Below are positions 15,876-24,002 of a DNA stretch of 35,031 nt, one piece after another (within the stretch, counting starts at the first letter, position 1; the number at the start of each line of letters is the position of its first letter). The stretch covers positions 1-35,031 of the forward strand of contig CACWZA010000019.1 of NCBI GenBank assembly GCA_902765215.1. Reading direction: 5' to 3'. The position numbers and the translations under genes were made by a program. Source of the DNA: an uncultured bacterium (GTDB lineage Bacteria; Cyanobacteriota; Vampirovibrionia; Gastranaerophilales; Gastranaerophilaceae). The notes beneath the pieces are model-generated. The model was not told the origin of the DNA. It did not search any database and saw nothing but the letters and a program-made list of their open reading frames with translations.

Positions 15876-16972
15876 AGCCACTCAGAAAACAATTCCAATC
15901 CCTGTTTCAGCTTTGAAACATCGCTGCAATATCCTGCTCTTAAATATCCTTCCATCTCAAGAGTTGATGCAGGCAGAAACAAAACCCCCGTATTATCTAA
16001 CAGTTTTTTACACAAATCAACTGATGAGATTGAAGAATTATATTTCAAGAGGCAAGTTGTTCCGCCTTTCGGCTCAACCCAAGAAATATGAGGTTCTGAT
16101 TTCACCCAATCAGACATAATTTTTTTGCCCTCTAAAATTTTACCAAGATTACGGGAAATAATTTTTTCTTTGTTCTCAAGTGCTAAAGCCGCAAAATAAT
16201 CATCAGGAATACTTACGCTTATTGTGTTATATTCTCTGTGGATAATGATTTTATCCATAACTTCCTCAGGTGCAACTATCCAGCCCAACCTCAACCCCGC
16301 AAGCGAGAACACTTTTGACATACTACCCGTCGATATCCCTTTTTCATAAAGTTCGGTTATAGATTTTGAAATATCACCGTTATGTTCTAACCCGCGATAA
16401 ACCTCATCACACAGAATATAAGTGCCATTCACTTGCGCAAATTCTACTATCTGCTTCAGCATACTCTCAGGCATGACAGAACCTGTCGGGTTATTAGGGT
16501 TATTCATACAAACGAGTTTTGTATCGTTCCCCATAACATTTTTAAGTTCTTCCATATCAGGAAGCCAGCCGTTTTCCTCTTTTAAAAAGACGAGTTTAAC
16601 ATCTGCCCCGAGTGATTTCGGGATAGAATAATGCTGCTGATAAGTCGGCACAACAGATACAACCTTATCCCCCCGCTCAATTATTGACTGCATAACGAGG
16701 TTATTCGCCCCGATTGCTCCGTGAGTCACAGTCAGAGGCATATCAGTATTATAGAGTGAACGGATAGCATTATGCAGTCTTCCACTTCCCTGAATATCAC
16801 CATAGTTGAGTTTTCGGCTCATTATTTTTGATAAATGTTCTTCTTTGTTCCCGATAATTTTAAACAATTCTTCTAACGACAAGCTCTCAACACAAGTGTC
16901 TGCCATATCGTATTTTGCAAGCTTTTCGTATTCGTTAAACCAGTCTTCTACTTTAAAATTATCTATCTTCAT
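15869..16972 (-). CDS. PLP-dependent aminotransferase, class I/II
   Basis: Fold-type I pyridoxal-phosphate enzyme, 367 aa, of the aspartate/histidinol-phosphate aminotransferase superfamily. Visible are Y-G-D-I-Q-G-S-G-R-L at 57-66, the turn N-N-P-N-N-P-T-G at 157-164, C-D-E-V-Y-R-G near 188-194 (Asp189 for PLP nitrogen, Tyr192), the Schiff-base lysine Lys220 in S-M-S-K, and L-R-L-G-W-I. The C-terminal substrate arginine is probably in L-R-A-G-Y. The substrate is not determinable. It overlaps the upstream glycosyltransferase gene by four bases, so the two are co-translated. Its final Gly and stop codon come from the repeat end. Confidence 0.88.
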   Translation of the reverse strand: MKIDNFKVEDWFNEYEKLAKYDMADTCVESLSLEELFKIIGNKEEHLSKIMSRKLNYGDIQGSGRLHNAIRSLYNTDMPLTVTHGAIGANNLVMQSIIERGDKVVSVVPTYQQHYSIPKSLGADVKLVFLKEENGWLPDMEELKNVMGNDTKLVCMNNPNNPTGSVMPESMLKQIVEFAQVNGTYILCDEVYRGLEHNGDISKSITELYEKGISTGSMSKVFSLAGLRLGWIVAPEEVMDKIIIHREYNTISVSIPDDYFAALALENKEKIISRNLGKILEGKKIMSDWVKSEPHISWVEPKGGTTCLLKYNSSISSVDLCKKLLDNTGVLFLPASTLEMEGYLRAGYCSDVSKLKQGLELFSEWLG

Positions 16973-18798
16973 TTTTTCCTGAATACAAAGAACTGATTAG
17001 ATTCGTCTCTGTCCTTTTTCACAAATTGAGCTTTCTGCATCATCATTGATACAAAATCAACATCAAACTTAGACAACATGCCTGTCATTGTGTAATCTAT
17101 TACATTATCCATTTTGCCGTAGACTCTTTTCACCTGTTCAGGCGGAATAATTGCATAATTATCGGAATAATAAACTACCCAAATTATATAACCACCTTTC
17201 GGAACGGAACTGATATAAGAGTCCATAAACTCCATAAAGTTTTTGGAAATATACTTATCACTTGTGATTATTTTTTGGAACACCTTATATTTATCACCCG
17301 TTTTAAATGCTTCTCTCTGGTCGTTATCGTATATTATTGTACTTTCAGGATTTCTTACTGCGTGGAAAAGCTCGAGCGGTAAAACTCTCGGCATATCCGC
17401 ACCGTTGAAATAATAGAAAGATACTGATGATGCAAACGGCATAACTACTAAATTCTTTTTGTTGTTATAACCGTTCTTTTTGATAAAATCAGCAGGCGAT
17501 TTCAGAGAGTATTCAGCGATGAACTGATATTTAGGATAAGTTATTTTGAAAGCATAACCGCACCCTATTGTGTATAACAAAATAATCGATATAAGAACAT
17601 ATTTATTAAATTTGCTCAGACCTATTGCACCAAGTATAAAAATAAACGGAGCAATAAAGATTATGTATCTGCCTGTAAAGGCGATAGTTCTTGCGTTTGC
17701 GAGGAACACAAAAGCCAATAAAGATAAGAAAATTGTGCCAAAAACAACCTGATTAAGTTTTTCCTTATCAAACAAACTTCTTATAATACCGCCAACAAAC
17801 ACAATCATCGGAAGGAACACAAGTGTCCAGACCTGAAACTGCATAACAGAGTTTTTGTGAAGAATTTCAGGAGTGTTACCTTTTAAATAATTAAAGAACG
17901 GCTCAAATCTTGTTTCATGGATATGCCCCGGATCACAGGAAACGAGGTTTTGGATAGTACCCCAAAAGTTTATCGCAGAGAATTTTGACAAATCAGTTAC
18001 AAGAAAATGCGAACGTACCAAAGCATAATGCACGATTATAATAATGTAAGGAATATATCCCAACAATACAAAAAGGTTTGACATTACATAATCGGAAATC
18101 TTTTTAGAATCTGCCTTTCTCCAGTCGAGATATGATGTATAAATAATAAACTGTGCAAGCACAAAAATTATCGAACCTGTGAGAAAATACGGGTTCAAAA
18201 GGTTCACTATCCCAAGTTTTATGAGTGCTTTTCTGTCAGAAGTTCTGTCATAATCAATGAGATAATTAACCGATAACAGCGCCAAAAGTATCACATAAGG
18301 ATACATACGAATTTCTATTGAATAAAGCACCTGAAAAGTGTTTATCCCCATCAAAAGCATTGCAAAAAGTGCAACTTTTTTTGAAGAGAGTTTTTCTGTC
18401 ACGATATAGGTTACAGGCAAAAGTGCCATAGAAACTATAAGGGAAGATGCCCTTAATACAACAACACTATCCCCAAAGAACTGCATAATGAAATGCAGAA
18501 TATAAAAATACAACGGAGTGTGCTGCAAATCCTGAGTCCAAAGATAATTGTTTATCCCTGCAGGAAAAGTATTTATCGCTGCCGCAATAGAACAACCTTC
18601 GTCGTACCAGAGCGGGAAATCAATCAGAGTAAGCCTTAACGCAATACTGACCAGAATAATCAGCCCGAAGGCACCCCAAAATACAAATTTATTATCAAAT
18701 ATGCTGCCTGAATTATTTTCCTCTACAACCGCCGTTTCAGACGGCTCAATATTAACTGCCTTTTTAACAGGCTTATTTTTATTAGTTTTCTTTGACAT
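16969..18798 (-). CDS. GT39/ArnT-type membrane glycosyltransferase
   Basis: Polytopic inner-membrane protein of 609 aa. A cytoplasmic Lys-rich tail (1-35) is followed by about ten or more hydrophobic helices to residue about 440, then a soluble C-terminal domain. The first outer loop carries F-P-L-W-Y-D-E-G (61-68) with the D-E pair characteristic of PMT_2/ArnT-like enzymes that use polyprenyl-phosphate sugars. Later loops contain S-I-E-I-R-M-Y-P, another family feature. It probably adds a sugar to a lipid or protein on the periplasmic side, perhaps LPS-related given LptC/LptA in the genome, but that is inference. GGGAGAG precedes the ATG. Confidence 0.82.
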   Translation of the reverse strand: MSKKTNKNKPVKKAVNIEPSETAVVEENNSGSIFDNKFVFWGAFGLIILVSIALRLTLIDFPLWYDEGCSIAAAINTFPAGINNYLWTQDLQHTPLYFYILHFIMQFFGDSVVVLRASSLIVSMALLPVTYIVTEKLSSKKVALFAMLLMGINTFQVLYSIEIRMYPYVILLALLSVNYLIDYDRTSDRKALIKLGIVNLLNPYFLTGSIIFVLAQFIIYTSYLDWRKADSKKISDYVMSNLFVLLGYIPYIIIIVHYALVRSHFLVTDLSKFSAINFWGTIQNLVSCDPGHIHETRFEPFFNYLKGNTPEILHKNSVMQFQVWTLVFLPMIVFVGGIIRSLFDKEKLNQVVFGTIFLSLLAFVFLANARTIAFTGRYIIFIAPFIFILGAIGLSKFNKYVLISIILLYTIGCGYAFKITYPKYQFIAEYSLKSPADFIKKNGYNNKKNLVVMPFASSVSFYYFNGADMPRVLPLELFHAVRNPESTIIYDNDQREAFKTGDKYKVFQKIITSDKYISKNFMEFMDSYISSVPKGGYIIWVVYYSDNYAIIPPEQVKRVYGKMDNVIDYTMTGMLSKFDVDFVSMMMQKAQFVKKDRDESNQFFVFRKK

Positions 18799-18913
18799 TA
18801 TAACTCTCCCTACACTTATATTTTACAATGAATATTTTAATATGGAAATATATCCAACAAGTTAATAGACAAAATTATTAAAATTATCTATCTTCATAAA
18901 AAAGGATAAACCT

Positions 18914-19903
18914 ATGATTAAAATGCTTATGTTTGATTTGAAAGAGAGTGAAAAGCAATTCCTGAACGGATTTGATACATCTGATTTTGAGATAACATAT
19001 TACAAAGAAAGCCTGAACAAAAACACAAAGCTAACCGTTACGGAATGTGACGAAACCGTTATTTTAAGCACTTTTGTCACATCAGATATAACCAAAGAAG
19101 TGCTGGACAAGTTCAAAAATTTGAGGATAATCGTAAACCGTTCTGTTTGTTATAACAACATAGATATAGCCGAATGCCGAAAACGAAATATCGCAGTAAT
19201 AAACTCAACCGGTTATGCAGCTGATGCCGTGTCACAGTTTATTGCAGGACTAATTCTTGCACTCACAAGAAATATTGTAAAAGCATCAGAAAACATAAAA
19301 AAAGGAATTTCTCAGTTTGAAAAATATGAGGGGGTAAACATCAATAACCTCTCGCTCGGAGTAATCGGAACGGGCAGAACAGGAAGTGCCGTCTGCGAAA
19401 TCGGACACAGACTCGGAATGAAAATTTATGCAAACGATTTCACAATAAATAAAGATATTGCTGAGTTTAGTGAATATGTTTCTTTTAATGATTTAATCAG
19501 ACAGTCCGACATAATAACTCTCCATATTCCGTACTCAAAAGATTGTTATCACATATTTTCGGATAAACAATTTGAAATAATGAAAGAAACAAGTTACATA
19601 ATAAATGTATCGCGGGGGGAATTTATAGATTTAACCGCGCTATATAACGCAGTCAAAAAAGGAAAAATCAAGGGCGGAGCATTAGATATTCTGACAGAAG
19701 AAAAAGATATTTTCGATAAAAATTTAACCCGTCAGGAACTTGAGGAAATACTCATAAAACAAAAACTCTCAGACCTTTCTGATATAATAATAACACCCGC
19801 CATAGCGTATGACACAAAAGAATCATTAGAAAATATTCTCATATCAAACTTCCACGATATAAAAGATTATTTTATCGGACGAAAAACAAACAGAATCGTG
19901 TAG
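18914..19903 (+). CDS. D-2-hydroxyacid dehydrogenase family protein, catalytic His missing
   Basis: A 329-aa member of the D-isomer-specific 2-hydroxyacid dehydrogenase family. The N-terminal catalytic half contains N-R-S-V-C-Y-N-N-I-D (75-84). The NAD-binding Rossmann motif is G-V-I-G-T-G-R-T-G at 149-157. The active-site arginine is in N-V-S-R-G-E (Arg234), and a Glu lies in L-T-E-E near 262. At the usual T-P-H-x-A motif the sequence is T-P-A-I-A-Y, so the proton-relay histidine is replaced by Ala296. Either it uses another residue or it is not a standard dehydrogenase. AAGGAT precedes the ATG. The stop TAG abuts a GGGGTAAAT palindrome. Confidence 0.83.
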   Translation: MIKMLMFDLKESEKQFLNGFDTSDFEITYYKESLNKNTKLTVTECDETVILSTFVTSDITKEVLDKFKNLRIIVNRSVCYNNIDIAECRKRNIAVINSTGYAADAVSQFIAGLILALTRNIVKASENIKKGISQFEKYEGVNINNLSLGVIGTGRTGSAVCEIGHRLGMKIYANDFTINKDIAEFSEYVSFNDLIRQSDIITLHIPYSKDCYHIFSDKQFEIMKETSYIINVSRGEFIDLTALYNAVKKGKIKGGALDILTEEKDIFDKNLTRQELEEILIKQKLSDLSDIIITPAIAYDTKESLENILISNFHDIKDYFIGRKTNRIV

Positions 19904-19937
19904 GGGTAAATGTATAATCGTTTTTATATTTACTCCC
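19903..19937. repeat. Short GGGGTAAAT palindrome between convergent genes
   Basis: GGGGTAAATGTAT and ATATTTACTCCC are inverted copies separated by about ten bases. It starts on the last base of the dehydrogenase stop codon and ends just before the stop of the SbcC-like gene. It is probably a minimal form of the repeat family and may end transcription from both sides. Confidence 0.55.
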
Positions 19938-19938
19938 A

Positions 19939-22557
19939 TTACAATTCAATATAATTATGTTTAATCTTTTCGTTTTTGAGAATTTCTTTCACGCTGTCTG
20001 TGTGGCAAGTGAAGTATAGCACCTGATTTGTTTTTGAAAACTCGCTCAGACATTTCAGGATTGCAGAAGTTCTTTCTTTATCAAAATTCACAAAAGCATC
20101 ATCAATAATTATCGGTAAATCGGGTTTCCCGTTAGGGTTGCCCTTCAAATCTTTTGAATAATTACCCGCATAACCAAGACGCAAAGCAAGATACAACTGC
20201 TCTTTTGTTCCGCGGCTCAAATTATCCCAGTCCTTATCACCGATACCGTCACCCGAGATTGTTTTTGTTTCAAAATCTATTTCAGAATATTTCCCTCCCG
20301 TTATCTTTGAAAAATATTCTTTTGCCGAAACAAAATTCGGCTGGGTTTCGTTGAATTTATCTTTTGCGATACCTATGACATTATAAATTATTTCTTTTTG
20401 AATAAGTTTAGAGATCGCCAATCTTATCCTGTTCAGCTCAACATTTTTTGCATTTCTCAAATCATACAACCCCGAAACTTTTTCCAAATCGTCTTTTTGC
20501 TGCGATAATCTTGCCTTTTCCTCAGTCTTTGATTTGACGATATTTTTTAACTCGTTAAGGGTTTCTTCTTCCATTTTTTCAAACTCATAGTGAGGATATA
20601 CGGATGCCTGTTCATCATATTTTTGTATTTTTAAATCAATATCAGACAACGCCTGCTCATTTGCAATATTTCCACACACAATTTCATCAATTTTAGATAA
20701 AACTTCATCAAACTTCGGATAATCATATTTACTGTATTTTTGAAAATCATTTAACCCTGTATTTTCGATAAATTTATTCAGATTATCCGTAAAACTTTCG
20801 ATATTTTTTTCTAAATTTTGAAGGTCTGTTTCGCTTTCACTTATTGTCTTTAAGGTGAATTTCAAATCTTTTGTAAGTTCAAAAATTTCTTCTAAATTTT
20901 CCGTTGAAGAAAGGTGTATTCTTTCAAGATATTTTGATTTTTCTTTGGCTAAATCTTCAAGTTTTTCTGTTATTTCATCAGACAATTTTTCATTTTCTGC
21001 CAGTTTTGTCTTTGCCCTCTCTAAATCCATTCTTATCCTGAGCAATTCACTATCTATATTTTCATATTCAGCAATATTACTCTTCATTTTTTCAATTACC
21101 GTGTTTGCAGTAACAATAAAATTCACTCCCGGCTGGATATCATAACCGTATTTTTTAGCCAGTTTTATCGCAGTTTTTTCGCATTGAACAAGTTCTTCAT
21201 CAGAACTGAACTGATTACTTTGTTTTTTGGCAGATAATTTCTGCATAATTACGGTATTTATCCCGACAATTGAAACCAATAACATTGAGATGAAAACATA
21301 TTTAACAGATGAGTGCCAAAATCTGAAAACAGAACCCAACATTCCAAGCCCCAAAATTACAAACAACATGATGAACATATCTTCAAACCACTTTTTCTGT
21401 TTTGGGTTAAAGTTTTCACCACTCATTCTGTTTTTTAAATCACTGAATCTTGTATAACAACTGATAAGCATATCTTTATCAGATTTATATTCGTTGATAT
21501 CATAAATATTTAATTTGTTTCGTCTTTCATCAGACGATGAGATACAGTTATTCAGATTATCAATCTGTTCTGCCAGTTCATCCGTTTTACTCTGAAGATT
21601 ATTCTGTTCAAAAATCAAATTCTTTTCTTCTTCAATCAGTTTTCTGCCGGTTTTTAAATCTTCATTTTCCAAATTTAATCCGTCAAAATCCTCGATTTTA
21701 ATATCTTCCAGCCTGTTTAATTTCTTAAAATTTTCATCAAAATTCTTCTTATTGGTTTCTATTTTTTGGGTTACGGCCTCCTCATTTCGTTTAAGAGAAT
21801 TTAATGCCCCAAACTCCTCTCTTAACTTGTCAAACTCCGATTTATATTCCAAAACTTTTTTGTTGATATTTATGTTTTCTTTTTCTTTCAACGCATTATT
21901 TTTCTGAAAAAGAATTTCTGCATATTCGAGCTTCTCAGCTGCCAATCTCAAATCTTCTTCCAATAGAGTTATTGACTGACAAACGCTATTATAACTTTCT
22001 TCCTTTAATTGCAGTTTTTTGATATCCTCATCCATCTTTCTTAAATTATCAAACTGTCTTTTAAAGTTTGTTGACAACCCGTTTGAATTAGTAAGAGAGA
22101 ATTTTTGTTTTTTTGCATCATAAATAAGCGCCGCATATTCTTCCTGCTTTTGATTAACCGCATTCCCCGAAGAATCTTTTATTGTGTTCAGCAATTCTTC
22201 CGCATTTGCTTTTTTTGCAAACATCAAATCATCAATATTTATAACAAACCCCGTCTGAAAATCATGAGCGGTTATTCTTTCTATATATTTTTCGTTCTCT
22301 TTTAACTTTTTGGTTTCACCCGCGATAAGGTTAAAACTTTCCCCCTCATATTCACACTTCACATAACCTTTTGCAGAAGACGATTTTCGGATAAAGATAT
22401 TTTTAACAAAATCCATTAAAGTAGATTTACCCGCCTCATTATCCCCGCAGATGATGTTTATCCCCTCATCAAATGTGTAGAGCTGATTATTTGTCTCATT
22501 AAAATTATCTATTTTTGTTTCTGAAATTTTAAACTTTGTCAATGCTGTAAATCTCAC
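19939..22557 (-). CDS. SbcC/Rad50-like ATPase of YhaN type with two membrane helices
   Basis: An 872-aa ABC-type SMC-like ATPase. Walker A is G-D-N-E-A-G-K-S-T at 38-46. Long coiled coils cover about 170-390 and 440-700. The ABC signature is L-S-R-G-T-K-E-Q and Walker B is P-I-I-I-D-D-A-F. Instead of a zinc hook (no C-x-x-C), the middle has two hydrophobic helices at about 393-412 and 419-438, as in Bacillus YhaN. It likely pairs with the SbcD-like nuclease just upstream for DNA end processing. The start is GTG at 22557, overlapping the nuclease gene by 29 bases with no Shine-Dalgarno, so it depends on coupling. Confidence 0.85.
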   Translation of the reverse strand: MRFTALTKFKISETKIDNFNETNNQLYTFDEGINIICGDNEAGKSTLMDFVKNIFIRKSSSAKGYVKCEYEGESFNLIAGETKKLKENEKYIERITAHDFQTGFVINIDDLMFAKKANAEELLNTIKDSSGNAVNQKQEEYAALIYDAKKQKFSLTNSNGLSTNFKRQFDNLRKMDEDIKKLQLKEESYNSVCQSITLLEEDLRLAAEKLEYAEILFQKNNALKEKENININKKVLEYKSEFDKLREEFGALNSLKRNEEAVTQKIETNKKNFDENFKKLNRLEDIKIEDFDGLNLENEDLKTGRKLIEEEKNLIFEQNNLQSKTDELAEQIDNLNNCISSSDERRNKLNIYDINEYKSDKDMLISCYTRFSDLKNRMSGENFNPKQKKWFEDMFIMLFVILGLGMLGSVFRFWHSSVKYVFISMLLVSIVGINTVIMQKLSAKKQSNQFSSDEELVQCEKTAIKLAKKYGYDIQPGVNFIVTANTVIEKMKSNIAEYENIDSELLRIRMDLERAKTKLAENEKLSDEITEKLEDLAKEKSKYLERIHLSSTENLEEIFELTKDLKFTLKTISESETDLQNLEKNIESFTDNLNKFIENTGLNDFQKYSKYDYPKFDEVLSKIDEIVCGNIANEQALSDIDLKIQKYDEQASVYPHYEFEKMEEETLNELKNIVKSKTEEKARLSQQKDDLEKVSGLYDLRNAKNVELNRIRLAISKLIQKEIIYNVIGIAKDKFNETQPNFVSAKEYFSKITGGKYSEIDFETKTISGDGIGDKDWDNLSRGTKEQLYLALRLGYAGNYSKDLKGNPNGKPDLPIIIDDAFVNFDKERTSAILKCLSEFSKTNQVLYFTCHTDSVKEILKNEKIKHNYIEL

Positions 22558-23815
22558 TACAAAGAGATTTTATCTCTTTTTTTGCACTTTCCGTTATTTC
22601 TTCTTTATCGACCTTTAAAGAAGCTGTCAAAAAATCTTTAGACTCAGAATCAAGTCCGAGTTTTTTATAAATTGCCTCATGAATTTCTGATATGTTATCG
22701 TAGATTTCACCGAGATTGATTTCACCTTTTTCAACCCCTCTGTGGATAATACCTATGATTCCGTTATCTTCCGCAAATTCAGATTCATTAACGCATGGCA
22801 CGGTATCGTTATTAATTCTGTATACCGCAGTTTTACCGATATCACCAAAATTTTGACGATATTCTTCTATCAGATTTTCGCTTTCTGTTAAATCTTTATA
22901 GGCATTAGTAACCCCCGAAAGATTAATTTCTAAAAGCGACAACTCCGCATCTTCATTGATATTTGAGGTACTGTTTGTTATTTCTTCAAAAACATCAAGT
23001 TTGTTTTCACAATCAGAACAATCAATATCCATCGTGCTAAATCTGACAAAATCTGTCGGAATAAATTCCAGTTTTTCTACGGTTTTCCCGTTAATTTCAG
23101 CATAATAGCAGCCGTGCGCTCCCGTTTCTTTCTTCGTTCTCCCCTGAGGAGAGCCCGCATATACAATCTTTACCGCACCTGATTCTTTGACTTCAGGAAT
23201 ATGAATATGCCCTAATGCATAATAATCATATCCCAAATTCCTCAAATCCTCGCGGGATGTCGGAGCATATTTAGACTCTGTTTTATCCAAATCACAATGA
23301 AGCAAACCAATATTAAAATCTTTGGAATTTTTATCATCAATTTTGGGCAAATATTTTAACTGATTTTCTGACTCATCACTCTTAAAACTTGCTGAATATA
23401 TGTTTACCCCGTCAATCGGTTTGTAAGCTTCTATATTTTCAGGAGTATTTACCCCAGTTATATTGATTAAACCGTCATATTTTGAATCAAATCTGAAATA
23501 CGATTCGTTCTTTTTATACACCTCTATTGAATCATGGTTTCCGCAAATTATATAAGATTTAATCCCGTTATCTGCAAGCCGTTTGAGGTTTTCCCTAAAG
23601 AGAAGTTTTGAGCTCAAATCGTGTTCTTCACTATCAAAACTATCCCCTGCAATAAGAACAAAATCAACTTTTTTACTAATTGCCAGATCAGTTATTTTAT
23701 TAAACGAACGGGTACATGCCTGATTACACAATTCCTTCTTTTCGCCAAGCTCCGGCAAATCGGAAAACGGACGACCTAAATGAATATCTGCTAAATGTAT
23801 AAAGGAAAATGTCAT
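22529..23815 (-). CDS. SbcD/YhaO-like DNA exonuclease
   Basis: Calcineurin-like metallophosphoesterase of 428 aa, the nuclease partner of the adjacent SbcC-like ATPase. Metal-binding motifs in order are L-A-D-I-H-L-G at 8-14 (Asp10, His12), I-A-G-D-S-F-D, I-C-G-N-H-D-S, L-L-H-C-D and L-G-H-I-H. The C-terminal cap follows. The context of an overlapping ATPase gene fits YhaO-YhaN or SbcD-SbcC. GAGGGG sits just before the ATG. It heads a two-gene minus-strand operon. Confidence 0.9.
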   Translation of the reverse strand: MTFSFIHLADIHLGRPFSDLPELGEKKELCNQACTRSFNKITDLAISKKVDFVLIAGDSFDSEEHDLSSKLLFRENLKRLADNGIKSYIICGNHDSIEVYKKNESYFRFDSKYDGLINITGVNTPENIEAYKPIDGVNIYSASFKSDESENQLKYLPKIDDKNSKDFNIGLLHCDLDKTESKYAPTSREDLRNLGYDYYALGHIHIPEVKESGAVKIVYAGSPQGRTKKETGAHGCYYAEINGKTVEKLEFIPTDFVRFSTMDIDCSDCENKLDVFEEITNSTSNINEDAELSLLEINLSGVTNAYKDLTESENLIEEYRQNFGDIGKTAVYRINNDTVPCVNESEFAEDNGIIGIIHRGVEKGEINLGEIYDNISEIHEAIYKKLGLDSESKDFLTASLKVDKEEITESAKKEIKSLCSEIYSIDKV

Positions 23816-23844
23816 AAAACCCCTCGCTGATATATTTAGTTTAT

Positions 23845-23853
23845 ATTATATCA
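23845..23853 (-). promoter_or_regulatory. Extended -10 of the sbcD-like operon
   Basis: On the minus strand TGA-TATAAT forms an extended -10, about 29 bases before the ATG at 23815. No clear -35 is seen, which is acceptable for an extended -10. Confidence 0.5.
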
Positions 23854-23898
23854 ACGCGTTTTGCAACAATTTAAACCAATACCCCCTTACATTTACCC

Positions 23899-23932
23899 AA
23901 AAAAAATGCCTTATCTTTAGGACACAGGCATT
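23899..23932 (-). terminator. Terminator of the 532-aa gene
   Basis: On the minus strand AATGCC and GGCATT form a stem with a 16-base loop followed by eight T residues, then a TTTGGGTAAATG repeat end. It lies about 70 bases after the stop at 24003. Confidence 0.65.
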
Positions 23933-24002
23933 ACTTCTTTTTTAAAGAAATCAAATTAGGAATTAGGAATTATAGGAATATGTTAGGAAATTTAATCAAT
24001 TA

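Noticed and set aside
15804-16091. Plus-strand open frame starting in repeat copy A
   Set aside because: Made of repeat sequence plus antisense of the aminotransferase; no Shine-Dalgarno and no protein-like composition.
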